Assembly: GCA_016271365.2 (NCBI GenBank)
Contig: CM057456.1
Coordinates: 1,396,147,001-1,396,211,000, forward strand
Source: Neoceratodus forsteri
Lineage: Eukaryota; Chordata; Ceratodontiformes; Ceratodontidae
Direction of reading: 5' to 3'
Length of the DNA: 64,000 bases
Shown here: positions 11,641 to 24,032 of the stretch, in pieces
Layout: each line of letters starts with the position of its first letter
Position numbering within the stretch: the stretch's first letter is position 1
Notes under the pieces: generated by a model
The model's input: only the letters and a program-made list of their open reading frames with translations
What the model was told of the DNA's origin: nothing
Database searches by the model: none
Program-made: the position numbers and the translations under genes

Positions 11641-12405
11641 TATAAATAAACTAGATGTTTGCACAGACAAAAAAGGAAGTCTTTGAAATACTAGGTTATA
11701 AATTGGTATAGAGAGGTAGACCAAATTCCAAAGTAAATAAAACTTTTAGGCAGGGTGGGACAGCAGGAGTCTTATAAACTATTAGGCATTTATATAGCAA
11801 GATCTCCCTAAAGCAGACTGATGTAATCTAGAAATTTGAATTTTTAATCCTGGAAATAGCACATCTCTGCTCAGTCCATATTCATGAGTTTTGAACAGTG
11901 TTATGAATTTTATTTCACGTAGTTTCCTTTGCTGGATATCAGACTAGTCCAGGTGACTGACAAGTCCTACAGGGTGAATGCTGTCCCACTGGTGCCTGCA
12001 TGTCTGGGTGTTGTATTGTGAATGTACTGCATGTAAGTTCATTTGGGCACAAAGGGTAAGGCTGGTTTCATCTACTGTACATACCCTAGGCATTTGTGCA
12101 CTCTTTATGTCTGATCAAGAATATCAACTTTTGGAATCACAGCTATGCACACCCCTGATGTTATATCTTGTCCCAGTATGTGGGAAATACATAGTACACG
12201 GTTGCATTTATTTATGTCTGTGTGCAGGTTTTGTATCTTGAACTGTGTCATCTTCTGATACCCGGTTCTTCAGAGTTAGTGCTACATAACTTGATGCTGA
12301 CCAATTTCTGCTGTAGGTTTGAGACTGTCTTGGTTGTCAGCACTGGTGGTTCAGGGAAGATTTCACAGAGGTAGGGGTCATCAACCAACAGAGTCTGTAA
12401 GTCTC
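11641..12405. other. Unassigned stretch
   Basis: No supported gene or repeat. The 87-codon plus ORF at 11978-12241 resembles no known family and has no context. Confidence 0.5.
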
Positions 12406-13213
12406 TTAAAGGGGCACTGTCAGCCTTGTCCCTCGTTTTATTGCCACAAAACAACAGTGTGCCTCTGTGGACACAGTGATCACATATGGGCCACAGAATA
12501 CTCTCTATATAGAACATAATCGAGAATTCTTACCAATTTTCTTAGTTTTCACAATATTTACTTTCCCTCGGGTTCCCCATAAGTACGCTGTGCTCCGGAA
12601 GAAGAATCAAGATGAGGCGCACATTCGGACACTGTCGCGGCACATACATCGATTTACATGGCCATGATAAAAGTTAAACAGCATGTATTTTCAAATGCTG
12701 TACTACAGAAGCGCTTTTTAACTCAAACCGAGCTGGATAAGCAACTAAATGCATTAGAAAGGAGCTGCCGAAATCTCTTACGCCGAAGCAGGACAACGTG
12801 ACAAATCATATGCATGCGCAGAAGCTTCCCACTTTGCGCATGCGCGATTTCGCAGCCCTTTCTAATGCATTTAGTTGCTTTTCCAGCGCGGTTTGAGTTA
12901 AAAACAGCTTCTGTAGTACAGCATTTGAAAATACATGCTGTGTTTAACTTTTATCATGGCCACATGCAAATCGAATGTGCCAAGACAGTGTCCAATGTGC
13001 GCCTCATCTTGATTCTGCTCCCGGTGCACAGCGTACTTATGGGGAACCCGAGGGAAAGTAAATATTGCGAAAACTAGGAAAATTGGTAAGAATTCTCGAT
13101 TATGTTCTATATAGAGAGTATTCTGTGGCCCATATGTGATCACTGTGTCCACAGAGGCACACTGTTGTTTTGTGGCAGTAAAACGAGGGACAAGGCTGAC
13201 AGTGCCCCTTTAA
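12406..13213. mobile_element. Long palindromic Kolobok/T2-like MITE
   Basis: An 808-bp near-perfect inverted repeat. The left arm is 12406 to ~12785, the right arm ~12836 to 13213, with a ~50-bp loop. Termini read TTAAAGGGGCACTGTCAGCC and its complement, each at TTAA, which fits TTAA target duplication and the TTAAAGGRR T2 terminus. The arms are so similar that the same peptide (MDTVITYGPQNTLYIEHNRE) can be read on opposite strands in both; this reflects the repeat and is not a gene. Local differences of a few per cent include a ~20-bp divergent patch (12635-12655). Confidence 0.9.
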
Positions 13214-13687
13214 GATAGTCTGGATAATGCTAAGGGTAGAGGAAACTGTAATGCCATAGGTACATGAAATGTCCAGTTCTTTCAGACACAACAGATTTTA
13301 CTAAATAAACTGCAGTAGGTAACAAACCTGACATCCTAGTCACTATGAATGTGGAGGCACGCTATAGCAGTCTACTTCATGCAGATCCTGTATCAGCCTG
13401 GAAAACATTCATCGAACAGAGCCCTCAACCTATTACAGAAATGGCACTGGAACTTTGTGTCTAGCAGACAGTTCGGTGTTGAGCTGTAAACCACCAAAAT
13501 GCTGTTCTGTGATTCCCAGTCACCTTTGTGAACAGAGCCAGATTTAACAGGACTCTGACACCACAGGGACATCTCTGAAAATATAGAATAAGTACACACC
13601 ATGTACCTTATATCTCATACACATCCTCTCATAGTTATTTTATAGAAATGTACATGGAAAAAGATTTCTCAGTCCCTCGGCCTTTAT
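13214..13687. other. Unassigned stretch
   Basis: Nothing recognised on either strand. Confidence 0.5.
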
Positions 13688-13820
13688 CTGCTCTGGCTAC
13701 TTCTCTACAAGGGACATCATAATGCTGTCCTGTGACATCACAACAGATAGCTGTAGACATGATTATGATGTCGCACGTGGAGGATTTTGATGACACTTAT
13801 AGACAAAGTAGCCATAGCAG
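13688..13820. mobile_element. Hairpin MITE-like element
   Basis: CTGCTCTGGCTACTT at the left pairs with AAGTAGCCATAGCAG at the right. Inner GACATCATAAT pairs with ATTATGATGTC. Total 133 bp. Family unknown. Confidence 0.6.
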
Positions 13821-13994
13821 ACTAAGTACAGTTGTCAGACAAGTCTGTCTTCAAACAAATGTCTGGAGCAGAAAAGAATAAAGGAGAGGGAAATACAAGA
13901 AACATCTGAATTATAAGCTAAATTCTGTATAAATATTATGTTTTTCAAATTCTTCCTTGAGATGTTGGAAGCTCATTAAAACCACTGGTATTCT

Positions 13995-15235
13995 TTCACT
14001 CTTCAAAGCCAGACTGCGAACTGAGGAAATCAGGTGTGCGGTTCAATGTATTTCAAATGGGATTTGAACTTTGTGGCATAATCTGCCCATTCTTGGATAT
14101 TTTTGCCCTAGATTTTCAACATGCCCTTTTTGGACCCCGCCTCATAAACAATGCAAGTGACATTAGGCAAATCTGTCCCAAAAGGTGATTTCGTGGTCAC
14201 TATGTGATATCACCATTCATGCAGAAGTTGGAAAATGTTCTCTACCCTTGTTCATGAGGAGATGTCATGAGAAGGCTAGTCTGAAAATTTGGCATAAAGA
14301 TATTAAAAAAACAGTTATGAGCCTACGTTGAAATTTGCAAATGCAGGCTCATAACTTTGGTAATTTTAAATATTTTTACACCTAATTTTCAACATAGCCA
14401 TTTCTTTATAGCACCTCATGTATGTGATAGCTGTCATTTTTCAAATCCTGGTCAAAATGCATTTTCGCATCCCAAAATGTGATTTTGCAGTCACTGTGCA
14501 AAATCACCTTTTGGGTAGGAGTTGAAAAATTTCCCTGCAAGTATTCATGAGGTGGGATCATAAGAAGGCTATGTTGAAAATTTGGGGCAAAAATATTAAC
14601 AAACAACAAAGTTAAGAGCCTGCATTGAAATTTGCGAATGTAGGCTCATAACTTTGGTAATTTTCAATATTTTGACCCCAAATTTTCAATATAGCCATTT
14701 CTTCACATCGCCTCATGAATGTTACAGCTGTCATTTTTCAAATTGTGGCCAAAATGTGTTTTCACACTTGTGGTGCAAAATAACCTTTAGGGCAGGATTT
14801 GAAAATGTGCTTTGCCATTGTTCATGAGGTGGGCTCATAAGAAAGACTGCTATGTGGGGTCATAAGAAGGCTAGGTTGAAAATTTGGAGTAAAAATATGA
14901 AAAAACAGTTATGAGCCTACATTGCAGTTTTTGATGCATGCTCATAACTGTGCTAATTTTCAATATTTTGATCTCAACTCTTCAACATAGCCATTTTTTG
15001 ACACCACTTTGTGAATGTGACAGCTGTCGTTTCTCAAATCCTACCCATAATGTGTTTTAACACTTGTGGTGCACAATGACATTTCAGTCATTGTTTTATA
15101 AATGACACCTGTCATGCTCAGAAAGAGTGCTCATAAAAACATTATGTTGAAAATCTGGGGTGAGAATCTGAAAAACGGATACAAAAGCAGTGCCTTGCCA
15201 GCAGCGAACATTCGGCATTGACAAATGCTTGTTGG
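13995..15235. repeat. Dyad-monomer element, copy 3
   Basis: The head CACTCTTCAAAGCCAGACTG is followed by about four monomers. Junction hairpins at 14313-14354, 14612-14653 and 14908-14949 (period 296-299 bp) have stem GTTATGAGCC/GGCTCATAAC, unlike copies 1 and 2 but still paired. Centre hairpins such as GTGATTTTGCA/TGCAAAATCAC (14479) are also present. It ends on ACATTCGGCATTGACAAATG CTTGTT without the 480-bp tail body. Confidence 0.85.
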
Positions 15236-18182
15236 TAGTGGCCCTTAGTGGCAGAGGAAAAATCTTCTTCAGTGCAGTGTTCCTCCACATAGGGCCCTGC
15301 TATTCCTCCGTGCTCCTACTCCTCCTCTTCTCCTCAGTGCCCCTTCTTTCTTCTCTTGCCACTGCTGTCAGTCTTGCTGTTTATCTTTCCATTCGCCCAT
15401 CTAAACGCAGCAGCAGCAGTCCTGGCAGCCTTGAATCTAAGCTCCTCCACCTCTGCTCCTACTGTTGCCATCTCTGTTTCCTTTCTTCTCAAGAGTCAAG
15501 GAGAATAACAGATCTTTCTTAACATACACTTGTAACTGGCCTGGGTCACCATGGATGTTGTGGTTTACTACCCCTGCCTTGTGGGTTCAAATAAGATTGA
15601 GTGGCCTGGGTCGATAAACTTGTGACTGCATGGGATCGTATCTAGTATTTAAGTTAATTGCGTGGTGCATCCACCCGAAGAAAGGTTTAAATGGGCCCGG
15701 TGTAAGTTTGGTACACTCCCCTGAGATGCAGTACCTGCCTACAGAATCACCCTACCCGCAAGCCAACTTGGTGCAATAACAGTTCCCACAAGGGAAAGGA
15801 AGGATTAGTGAATAGAGGTAGCAATATAGACCCTTAACTAACTTTTCCAGACCCAGCCTAAATCGGCATAAAGGCTGCTCTTCTATTGCCCTCACAGGTG
15901 CAGCCAAATATTATATTTGCACCTGGGCTGTGCTTCCAGTACCCTTTAAGTTCCATACTGAGTGGAAACTGTGATAGCCCACAACACACATGTGCAGTAC
16001 TTCTGGTGGGCATTACCCTCCTTTCACTGGTACCAGTATATAACTCTTTAAATTACTACTAGGGAGCTTCACTGGATACTCAGCCATGAAAATGGTATAG
16101 GCCAGATGGCCGGAGGTGGTGCACTTTAAGACAATTAAATAATCTTGCAAACGACCCCAAAAGACAAAGGCTGTTAAAACCCACAAGGGGTGTTTGCAAA
16201 TCCTGGCTGGATGGCCTGGTGTATTATATTGTTTTCTCAGTTGTAGTGTTTGGGAAGGGGGGCATAATACTCCACTCAGGCTGTTACTTTTCAAAGCTTT
16301 ATTAAAAATTACTTTTAATTGCCCTGATGTTTCGCACGTTATGTGCTTTTTTTTAAAGGGCTTCTTCTTTTTTATTTCTCTACAAAGAAATATATATTTT
16401 TAATTATTTATCTCATTATTTAACATTCAGTTTTGATTATCAGTTTTTTACAATCATATCAATTATATACTTACCACTATGATTTCTTAACACTATTGAT
16501 GCTTTCTATGCATATTCTTTTTTCTAAAAATCATACTTTGTGAAAAAACATTTATCATCAATAGTGCTACATTCTGCCTTCCCTGCCTCAAATTACTACT
16601 GCTATAAGCCTGTTCCACTGTTTCACACAGCATTCTGAAACCCCTCACCTCATTATCCTGTTAATACAATTTCTCATTCACCATGCTAATATTCCCTCTA
16701 GTATGCTTATTTTGTCTCCCGTTCCTTTTTTTAGTTCAATACATCACTTGATAGTTTATTAAAGTAGTTTATTTATTTAAATGCTCATACCTTAAAAAGT
16801 TGGTGAGCTTATTTGCCTTCTAAATTGGCTTATTCTTTGCTACCTTCCGATGTTTCTCACCTATATGAACAATACAGGGTTTAAATGCTTGTGTGTTATT
16901 CAATTCTTATAACTCCTTTGTGCTTCCTGTTATTATTTTGTTGTTTCATTAAAACATCGTAAACTGTTACCTTTCTTTGAGTATTTGATTTTTTTTAAAG
17001 CACCTTCTCGACATTATTGCTTTCCCTTGATTTTTGTTAAAAAGCTATTGCGTTTATTTTTACCTGTGTAGTTCCTTTGAACTGTGCCAGACTTCAGGTT
17101 TCTGGAGCGCATGCTAATAGTGTCCTTGTAACCTGCATTGTTTTGTTTCAAATCCTTGATCTACTCGTACTGCACAATTCCTGAACATTAGGAACACCCC
17201 CAAACAGTGCAGTCACTGTCTCCTCTCCTTCCACTACATATTGAGTGTCTAGACTGTGTTGGGAGTGCTCCCAAGTCCAGTAAAGATGCATTAGGAGTTG
17301 TTCAAGGAAAGTAAACACATTTTTGTGTGGTAACACCAGTATGGTGGGCAGTCTGTTTTTCACTTTTAAAAATAAAAAATCTAAAATCAAACTACCAGCT
17401 ACATCAGTGGCATCCACAGAATGTGAACAATCGTAAAATGTGCTTTTTAATCTAGGGACAATTTCAGGTCTAACGGGGTTGACAGTGTCCCTTAAAGTAC
17501 GGCAAAGGCCAGTTTCACAGTAGCATAGGAGGCGTCAAAGAAATTTTGCTTTCCTTTCTCTTGGAGCTCTCCTCCAGTCCCACGCCACAGAGTTCAAGTC
17601 CTCAGGGGTCGGAGAGAGCAAGAAAGCCATTTGGGCTCAAGCCAGAGGTAAGCTCTACACTATCTGAGTGGGGGTTACACTCTTCTTGTCTAAATACTTT
17701 GTATCAACAGGGTTCATCTGTAAAGCTTTGGCAGTCTTATCTAGACAATTCTTTCCCAGCTAACTTACTCAGACGATGACAGTCTGTCTAGACAAATGCT
17801 TCCTGTCTAATAACAATTTCCCTTCACAAAAATTTCCCATGTTGTATTTACAACCCTTGCTGCTGGTGACAGAGTATAGCAAAAGGTGATACGAGGCAGT
17901 GATCTAGATGTAATGTAAATACCTCAGTGTACTATCTGCATTGGCAAATTGATGAAGGCACCCAGAGAATCATAGGTAACTTTGAGTAATGTTTTTATGA
18001 CCCTCTCTGAATAGTACTGGCACTTTTTCCTCTAAATCCGGGTGTGCAGTTTCAGTCTCCTTGACAAGCAAGAGTACCCTCAGTTGAAATGGGCTACTCA
18101 TCTTTCTCTAGTTCCAGGGTCTCTCTATCGTTTTTCTTGATAGTAATATCCTTGGGTATCTGAAGGCCCACACTGTGTTGCA
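15236..18182. other. Unassigned, mostly AT-rich; one T2-like right end
   Basis: 15280-15400 is pyrimidine-rich. The rest shows no gene or named repeat. At ~17478-17500 the sequence GGTTGACAGTGTCCCTTAAA closely resembles the right terminus of the 12406-13213 MITE, but no matching left terminus was found, so only a terminus-like remnant is claimed. 17560-17645 ends in a splice-donor-like GAGGTAAGC but carries no recognisable protein. Confidence 0.45.
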
Positions 18183-18776
18183 TTGGGGTCCAACTGTGAC
18201 GCTGCAAGATCAGACTCCTCTGGAGTTATTTCCTCTGGGGTTATATTTGGGTCCTGCAACAATCTAGAAAGGTTGGTTCCTGGTTGCCTTGTCTTTGCTT
18301 TCTGTTTGTGGGTAGCAGCTCTAGTTACAGGTTGTCTTGGTAGCTCATCAACAAGCATGTTTTTTGGACCCTCTTGGCAGACCTCTCAGTGGCAGGTCCC
18401 AGAGCAGCATCCTGGATCTGATATACAGGGCGTCTCTAGTTCACAATCTCTAAAGTCTGATGGAAAATCTTCTTCAGTTGCTTTGTCTCAACCTGCAAGT
18501 GAAATGTGGCATGCCCAAAGTGGTCAGGACCACACTGCTGTTGCACCGTCCGTGACACTCTTTGCTGCCGTCATGCTATCCCAACTCTTCTCCTTCCTTG
18601 CCACCTTCTTTCTTTGCCCTTTTCAGTTTAACTTTTGCAAATCACAGTCTACAGTCTCCTCACTACTATTGTGCACTGATTCCATCCTAGAGAATGAATC
18701 AGGGCCTGTGCATCTCTGCATTATTTGTCAACGTTGCAAAGGCCTGTTTACACTGTTGCCCATGCCATCCTACTAG
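18183..18776 (+). other. Unrecognised 197-codon open frame, probably not a gene
   Basis: It is the longest plus-strand frame not explained by a named repeat. The translation is rich in Ser, Leu and Cys and has two hydrophobic stretches (about residues 37-52 and 120-145). The minus strand of the same segment reads a Lys/Gln/Pro-rich peptide at 18125-18358 (HKQKAKTRQPGTNLS), with more basic sequence upstream after stops. That could be a decayed LINE ORF1 on the opposite strand. There is no start context, partner or homologue to support either reading. Confidence 0.2.
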
Positions 18777-18789
18777 ATCAGCTTGCAGT

Positions 18790-19808
18790 GGCCGACTTAT
18801 CTGTTAGATGTTTCTGCTCCTACCTGCTTGATTGGTACCAGACAGTTCTATTGGGAGACTCCTTATCTCTCCTAATCCATTTCAGGATCTCGTGAATAGG
18901 GCTTGTCGTCTGGCACTTGGGGCAGATCGATGGACTCACACCTGTGCACTCTACTCTGAAATGAGCTGGCTCCCACTGTACGTAAGAGCCCAATACCAAA
19001 CCTGCCTGATCATAAACAAAAAAGGGCAATTAGGCCTCATGCCGGAATCCATAAGCAGTCTGTTCAAGAAGGCTGTGCGCACTAAACAAACAAGAAATGA
19101 GACAAAAGGAGGACTACAAGTCCCTTTCAAGCGCACATCACTGGCCCAAAAATCCATTACTTTTAAGGGCCCCTAATGGTTTAATGTGCTGCTCGAAACG
19201 CTGACAGGAAACACAAAGCTGAGTCTGTTCAAAAGGGGGCTACGGTCCCACCTTAAGAATGCAACCATCTGTAACTGTGCAAGAAAATAATTTGACTCAT
19301 TCCTCCTGCCTTATCCCCTGCCTCCTCACCTCTTCCACTCCCCACTCCCCTCCTCCTTCGACTTACAACCCTCCTACACCACCTTTCCCCTTTACTCTCG
19401 TCCCACACCACCTCTAGCTACTTTGACAACGCCAATCTGGCTGCTTACCTTTTCCCAATCATCCCCAAAGCTTAACACGGACCTATTATTTACATGTCTC
19501 ACTATTCCCAGTGTATCCCTACCCTGCAACAACTAGATGTAATGTAATTTACTCTACTTTTAAGATGTACCTGAAACTAGCAAGTCTTGTACCTCATGTG
19601 CCATTTTAATGAAGTCCATGATGCCTACCATGTTTTCCTTTTTTCATTGTTATCTTAATTTGTACTTACTGTATTATATTTCATTGTTATCTTAATTTGT
19701 ACTTACTGTATTCTATTGTATTTGTATTGATGTGTTTTGTCCCTGACTTGGAACCTTTGAAAATGAGTCTTTGACTCAAAGGTATTAATCCCAATCGAAA
19801 TAAATAAA
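18790..19808 (+). mobile_element. LINE 3' end (CR1/L3-like clade)
   Basis: 18895-19176 reads NRACRLALGA, then YSEMSWLPLYVRAQYQTC, the conserved thumb region after the RT domain. A stop interrupts at 19175, and then LLETLTGNTKLSLFKRGLRS completes the usual 'WN-LP...SL--FKR-LK-HL' ending near 19250. The remainder is 3' UTR ending in AATAAATAAATA at ~19808. The 3' UTR contains a ~38-bp tandem duplication (19640-19715). It is a non-functional fragment. Confidence 0.75.
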
Positions 19809-19817
19809 TACACAGGG

Positions 19818-20800
19818 TCTCTTAGGACTCTGTCATGGGCCCAGTCCTGGTTTCCATCTTCTTCAGTGACCTCCCCGCTATCAGTTTCCTCACATGTACA
19901 TATGTATGAGGATGATGCTGTACTTCGTACTTCCAGAGCCTCAGGCCAGGAGCTGGAAGAGGTATTTAAGTTTGGTTTTGACAGCATTCAATGATGGTTC
20001 CACTCAAACCAGTTCTCTCTTAGTGCCACAAATAAAAAAAGGATTTATGAACTATGGCAGCAGCAGAGAATAGCAATGTTCCACAGTACCCCAGTTTTCA
20101 AGACTCTGGAACCCCCCCCTTTGATGAAGTGCCCTCCTTAAAGTATCTTGGTGTTTGGCTGAATCTGAACCTTTTAGAACTACATCAATGCCATTCAGAA
20201 AAAGATCCTCCCTTAATTTAGGGCTGTATATAGGAACAAAACCTTTCTCCCCTTCCTGATTCACTGAGAAATGATTCTCAAGATTATTCTCCCAGTTTTT
20301 GACTGGATATGGTCTAGAATACTGCTTCCAAATCTACCCTAGCCAAATTGAACCCCTCTTTAACTCTGCCACTTTGCCTTAAACAACCCTATCTGTTCTC
20401 GCCACTGCTTTCTTTGTTCTTCTCTCCCTCCCCATTCATAAAGGCTGGTTCTGTTCCCAGTCTGCAGCCTTCCTGTTCAAATTCTGGTTTAGCTCACTCC
20501 CTCCTCTGTTACCGCTCCTCTCAATCTCTCTCTCCTTCTCCTACCCATTCCACTCATCTGACTTCTTTCCTTGTAAGACTGTTGCTGCAAAACCTCAGTT
20601 GTGCAAGTTGCCTTCTTCTCTTCCTGCCCTGCTTCTGCAACAACATCCTTGACTCCTTTCTGTACCACTTCCCTCTTCTCCTTCAAATCTCTCCTGTGTA
20701 AATTCTTATCTGACACCTTTGCCTGCAACTCTTCCTCTCTTTATTTTACCCCCCCCCCCGCCTTGGTAACTGATACTACTTTGTTTCAGTGCTTTTCTTT
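19818..20800 (+). mobile_element. LINE fragment, family A RT C-terminal half
   Basis: Directly downstream of the previous LINE tail. The plus strand gives GPVLVSIFFSDLPA, an altered active site (YEDDAVLRTS, where Y-A-D-D is expected), then WFHSNQFSLSATNKKRI, LKYLGVWLNLNL, and a C-terminal FSFKSLLCKFLSDTF near 20690. The NQxxLxxxxK and YLGVWxxxxL blocks match the family A elements at 2306-3235 and 54728-54960. Several frameshifts and stops are present. It ends in a C homopolymer and AT-rich 3' sequence. Confidence 0.7.
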
Positions 20801-21671
20801 TAGTATATACTGTACATGGGATATCCATAATGTGTTGCAGCGTAATAACATATTTATCTCCACGTTGAGTGGTAAGACCCATACCTCACAAGTGGTGGTT
20901 AAGCCATGAGTTAGTTATGAAGGTCTTCTAAAATGGGTATGGAAATTCGAGCTGTCTGGCTCAGAACAGGTTCCGGCTATGCTCTTTATTGAGACTATAC
21001 CTGTACCTGTGGACTGAGAACCTTAAAAATCCATGCTCCACCTGATTTTGTTTTTTAAAGTCAGTTGTCTACCATGTGTCTGGTGAACAATTGTTAGCCA
21101 ATTCAGTTTCACGTTTCGGGGGCGGGGGGAAAGAATTTATAACATGTACTGTCTTTCTACTTCACCCTCCCTCATAGCATACACAAAACCTAACCGTCTT
21201 GTACTGTATTTGCCTCACTCCCATCCCAAAGAACAGGATGCTTTCCCTTTCTCTCTCTGTGCCAAGCCAGCGGTTGCCATCCACCCGCTTTCTGATTGCC
21301 GGCAGTTTTGTAAAAAAACATGCTGCCGGAGACGGTAGCTTGCTGCTGGGCAAGACCATAATAAAGCCTCAGTCTTGCTGTGGCTCACAGTGCTTACAAA
21401 TGCCGCATGTCCTGTATGGCGGTCTAGATCACAGTTCACAATAAGCATACAGTACTGTATAACAAAAAAAAAAGAAAACAAAAAAGAAACTTGAAAGGAA
21501 AATCCAGCTACTAAAATGTCCATAAACTGTAACTAAATATGTAAAATACACACAGTACCCCTAGTGGCAGCTGTCAAGTGGAGGGATTATTTCACATAAA
21601 AGAAGCATTTGTTTAATATTTCAACATTTGCTAAAACTGTTAAAAATATCTTAACATATACCCATTTTATA
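20801..21671. other. Unassigned stretch
   Basis: Nothing recognised. ORFs at 21144-21523 overlap on both strands without family resemblance. Confidence 0.5.
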
Positions 21672-21795
21672 AGCACAATAACTTACTCTGGGGTGTAGTT
21701 TAATCTGGATAAAAGCACTTCTAGGGGCAGTAAGGTGCCCCTTGGTATACATTTATCCAGATTAAACCACACCCTGTCGTGTGTTACTGCTTACT
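21672..21795. mobile_element. Hairpin MITE, family H1, copy 1
   Basis: The left arm contains GGGTGTAGTTTAATCTGGAT and the right arm ATCCAGATTAAACCACACCC. It is preceded by ACCCATTTTATAAGCACAAT, the same lead-in as copy 2 at 40940. Two loci with the same layout define a family. Confidence 0.7.
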
Positions 21796-22039
21796 TACCA
21801 CTCACGTGTGGAGATAAATGTGTTACTCCATAGCAACTCATTATGTATTTTTATGTATACCACACCATTGTTAATGTTTTAATTAGTGCTTTACCTTTTT
21901 TGTTTAAAACTTTTTTTTCAATTATAAACTGGCTTTCTGACCCAGTGTTGTCTGTGTTCTGTTTCCAGATTCTCCGTGGAAAAAACTGTTCTCAGTGTAA
22001 TAACATGAAGATCTGTGCAAGGGGGATGAGGGGATTAGG

Positions 22040-22863
22040 GCACTAAGGAAGGACCATAGAGAGAAAGAAAAATGGTCTAAGATCTGGCAGCTAAGCTTCA
22101 GTGCAAAAGAACATAAAGTAATGCACGTTGGGAAAAGGAACCCACGAGCACAATATTCATTGGGGGGGGGGGGCGCTGAAAGCATAGGTCAGGAGCAAGA
22201 CCTGGGGGTTATAATCTCAGATAACCTGAAACAAGACTGTATATAAAGCAAATACTGTAGGCTGTTGGGGTAAATTGCAAGGGGAATTAGCAGAAGCCAG
22301 GAGGTGATCCTCCCACTATACAGATTACTGGTGCAAGTGCACCTGGAGTACTGCCCAAGATTGTGGAATTCATATCTTCATAAGGACTGTGCGAGGGTGG
22401 AGGTAAAACAGAGAAGGGTGACTAAAATGATCCAGGGAATGAGAGAGGCATACAAGGCTAGGTTACAAGACCTTGACATGTACACATTAGAGATGGGGGA
22501 AGGGGGGGGGGCATGATAGAAACTTTCAGGTACCTGCATGGTATAAATAGGGTGGATTTTGAAGACATTTTTACCATAAGCAAGAACACGGGGACAAGGG
22601 GGAAAATGTCATTGATCAATTTTTGTATTGTACGAATGTCAGATAAGTAAAATAGACTGCCAGAGGAGGTGGTGAAGTCTGCAACATGCCAGGGGAGGTA
22701 AAGGCAGGTTGGCACAGGCACGTGGCCATTTGAAGAGGATAAGGGGTTGAAGGAAGTGGAAGGAATGGATGGCTATTAAGGAGCCTTTGCAATGTAGCTA
22801 GGTAGGGTGAGCAGACTGACTGGGCCGCTGGGCCTTTTTTCTGCCATCACTTGCTATGTTTTT
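22040..22863 (+). mobile_element. CR1 LINE 3' end, 5'-truncated
   Basis: LSFSAKEHKVMHVGKRNPRA near 22095 is the conserved 'F...K..VMH.G..N' block. A separate frame (22304-22516) carries ILPLYRLLVQVHLEYC, VKQRRVTKMIQGM and LQDLDMYTLE. The 3' end at ~22860 reads CTGCCATCACTTGCTATGTT. A G homopolymer at 22164-22173 breaks the frame. It is non-functional. Confidence 0.88.
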
Positions 22864-23152
22864 GTGTGTTCTAAGTGAAAATATATATTCAGGGTTTTAA
22901 ATAATTGATTAGCAGTTTTTTTCTTGGGACGATACTAACTGTACAGAAAGTATTTATACGGATTTTCTAGAAGTGCTGTGTTTGTTAAACATAGTGAGGT
23001 AAGAGCTATGCATTTTCACAAAGATTTAGCACTTTTATGAGCAAAATGCTAATCAATTTTTAGAGTTAAATAAAACCCTGATATTTATCCCAAAATAACA
23101 CATTTACCCAGTCTGTTCACTGCTGGTGTGTGTGTATGTACTGTATGTGTGT

Positions 23153-23893
23153 CATACATCTCAACCTGCTAGGTCTAAAATTAGGGACATTCCCCCAAAA
23201 AATCAGGGACAAATGACCAAAATCAGGGACACCATATTTTATTCAGCATGGCATCGTGCCATCACATGACATGTACATCACATGATGTAGTACACTACAA
23301 GATATGTAAAGTCCCTTTAGTTTATGCTTTTTAAAATGTCAGATTCACTTGCATACTACCAAATGGCAAATAAAAAACACAGGCAAATGTTTTGCATCTT
23401 CTTTCTGTTAATTTACCTACTTGAAACTAAAGTGTAACATGGGCATTGCTAGAGAAATAATTTTCTTTAGCATCCAGTTTTAAGTTAATTTCTAGGCTTT
23501 TAAGACTTATTGTTATTTGATTTCAAGACATAATTGAACAGAAATATAATGTATTGGAATGCTGTGTGTGTGTGTTCTCTCTCTCTCTCTCTCTCTGTCT
23601 CATTAGAGAAACAGATAAACCTGTGGAATGTGGGGGTGGGGTGGGGTGGAGGACTGTCTCCTCTAAACTGCTTTTATCTGCTTAGTTTAACCCTTGCTGT
23701 GTTGCTGGGTGATGTATCAGTCCAGAATTCCAATACTTGCTAATTCTGGTGGTAGCTTAAGGGTTAAACAGGTCTGCTAGGCTTACACACTGCCATTGTA
23801 AAAATCCATAATAGAAGTGAGTAATTCAGGACTGGGAGTCAGGTTGTCTAAATTCATGAACTCCCAAAAAAACTGGGACAGTTGAGCGGTATG
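23153..23893. mobile_element. hAT-like nonautonomous element inserted in a TG microsatellite
   Basis: The left end CATACATCTCAACC and right end GTTGAGCGGTATG are inverted. The internal GGGACA-rich blocks (ATTAGGGACATTCC at left, CTGGGACAGTTG at right) also pair. This 'CATACCTCTCAACTGTCCC' terminus style is known from vertebrate hAT elements. Both flanks are (TG)n-rich, so the target duplication cannot be read with certainty. No transposase was seen. Classification is inference. Confidence 0.55.
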
Positions 23894-23968
23894 GTGCGTG
23901 TGTGTGTGTGTGTGTGTGTGTCTATCTATATATATATATATATATATATATATCTATATATCTATATA

Positions 23969-24017
<49 letters not shown>

Positions 24018-24032
24018 ATATGTATATATACA
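23894..24032. repeat. Compound (TG)n/(TA)n microsatellite
   Basis: A run of TG dinucleotides is followed by about 80 bp of TA with TCTA interruptions, then TG/TA again. Confidence 0.95.

Noticed and set aside
12319..13291. Paired ORFs with near-identical peptides on opposite strands
   Set aside because: They come from the two arms of the TTAA palindrome, not from duplicated genes.
1270..15235. Helitron 3' end (small hairpin GCATT/AATGC near the shared terminus)
   Set aside because: No CTRR end follows at the expected distance, copies diverge right after CTTGTT, and no 5' TC start was found.
17546..17779. Exon-like segment ending in a GTAAGC donor
   Set aside because: A single donor-like motif without a recognisable peptide or partner exon is expected by chance.
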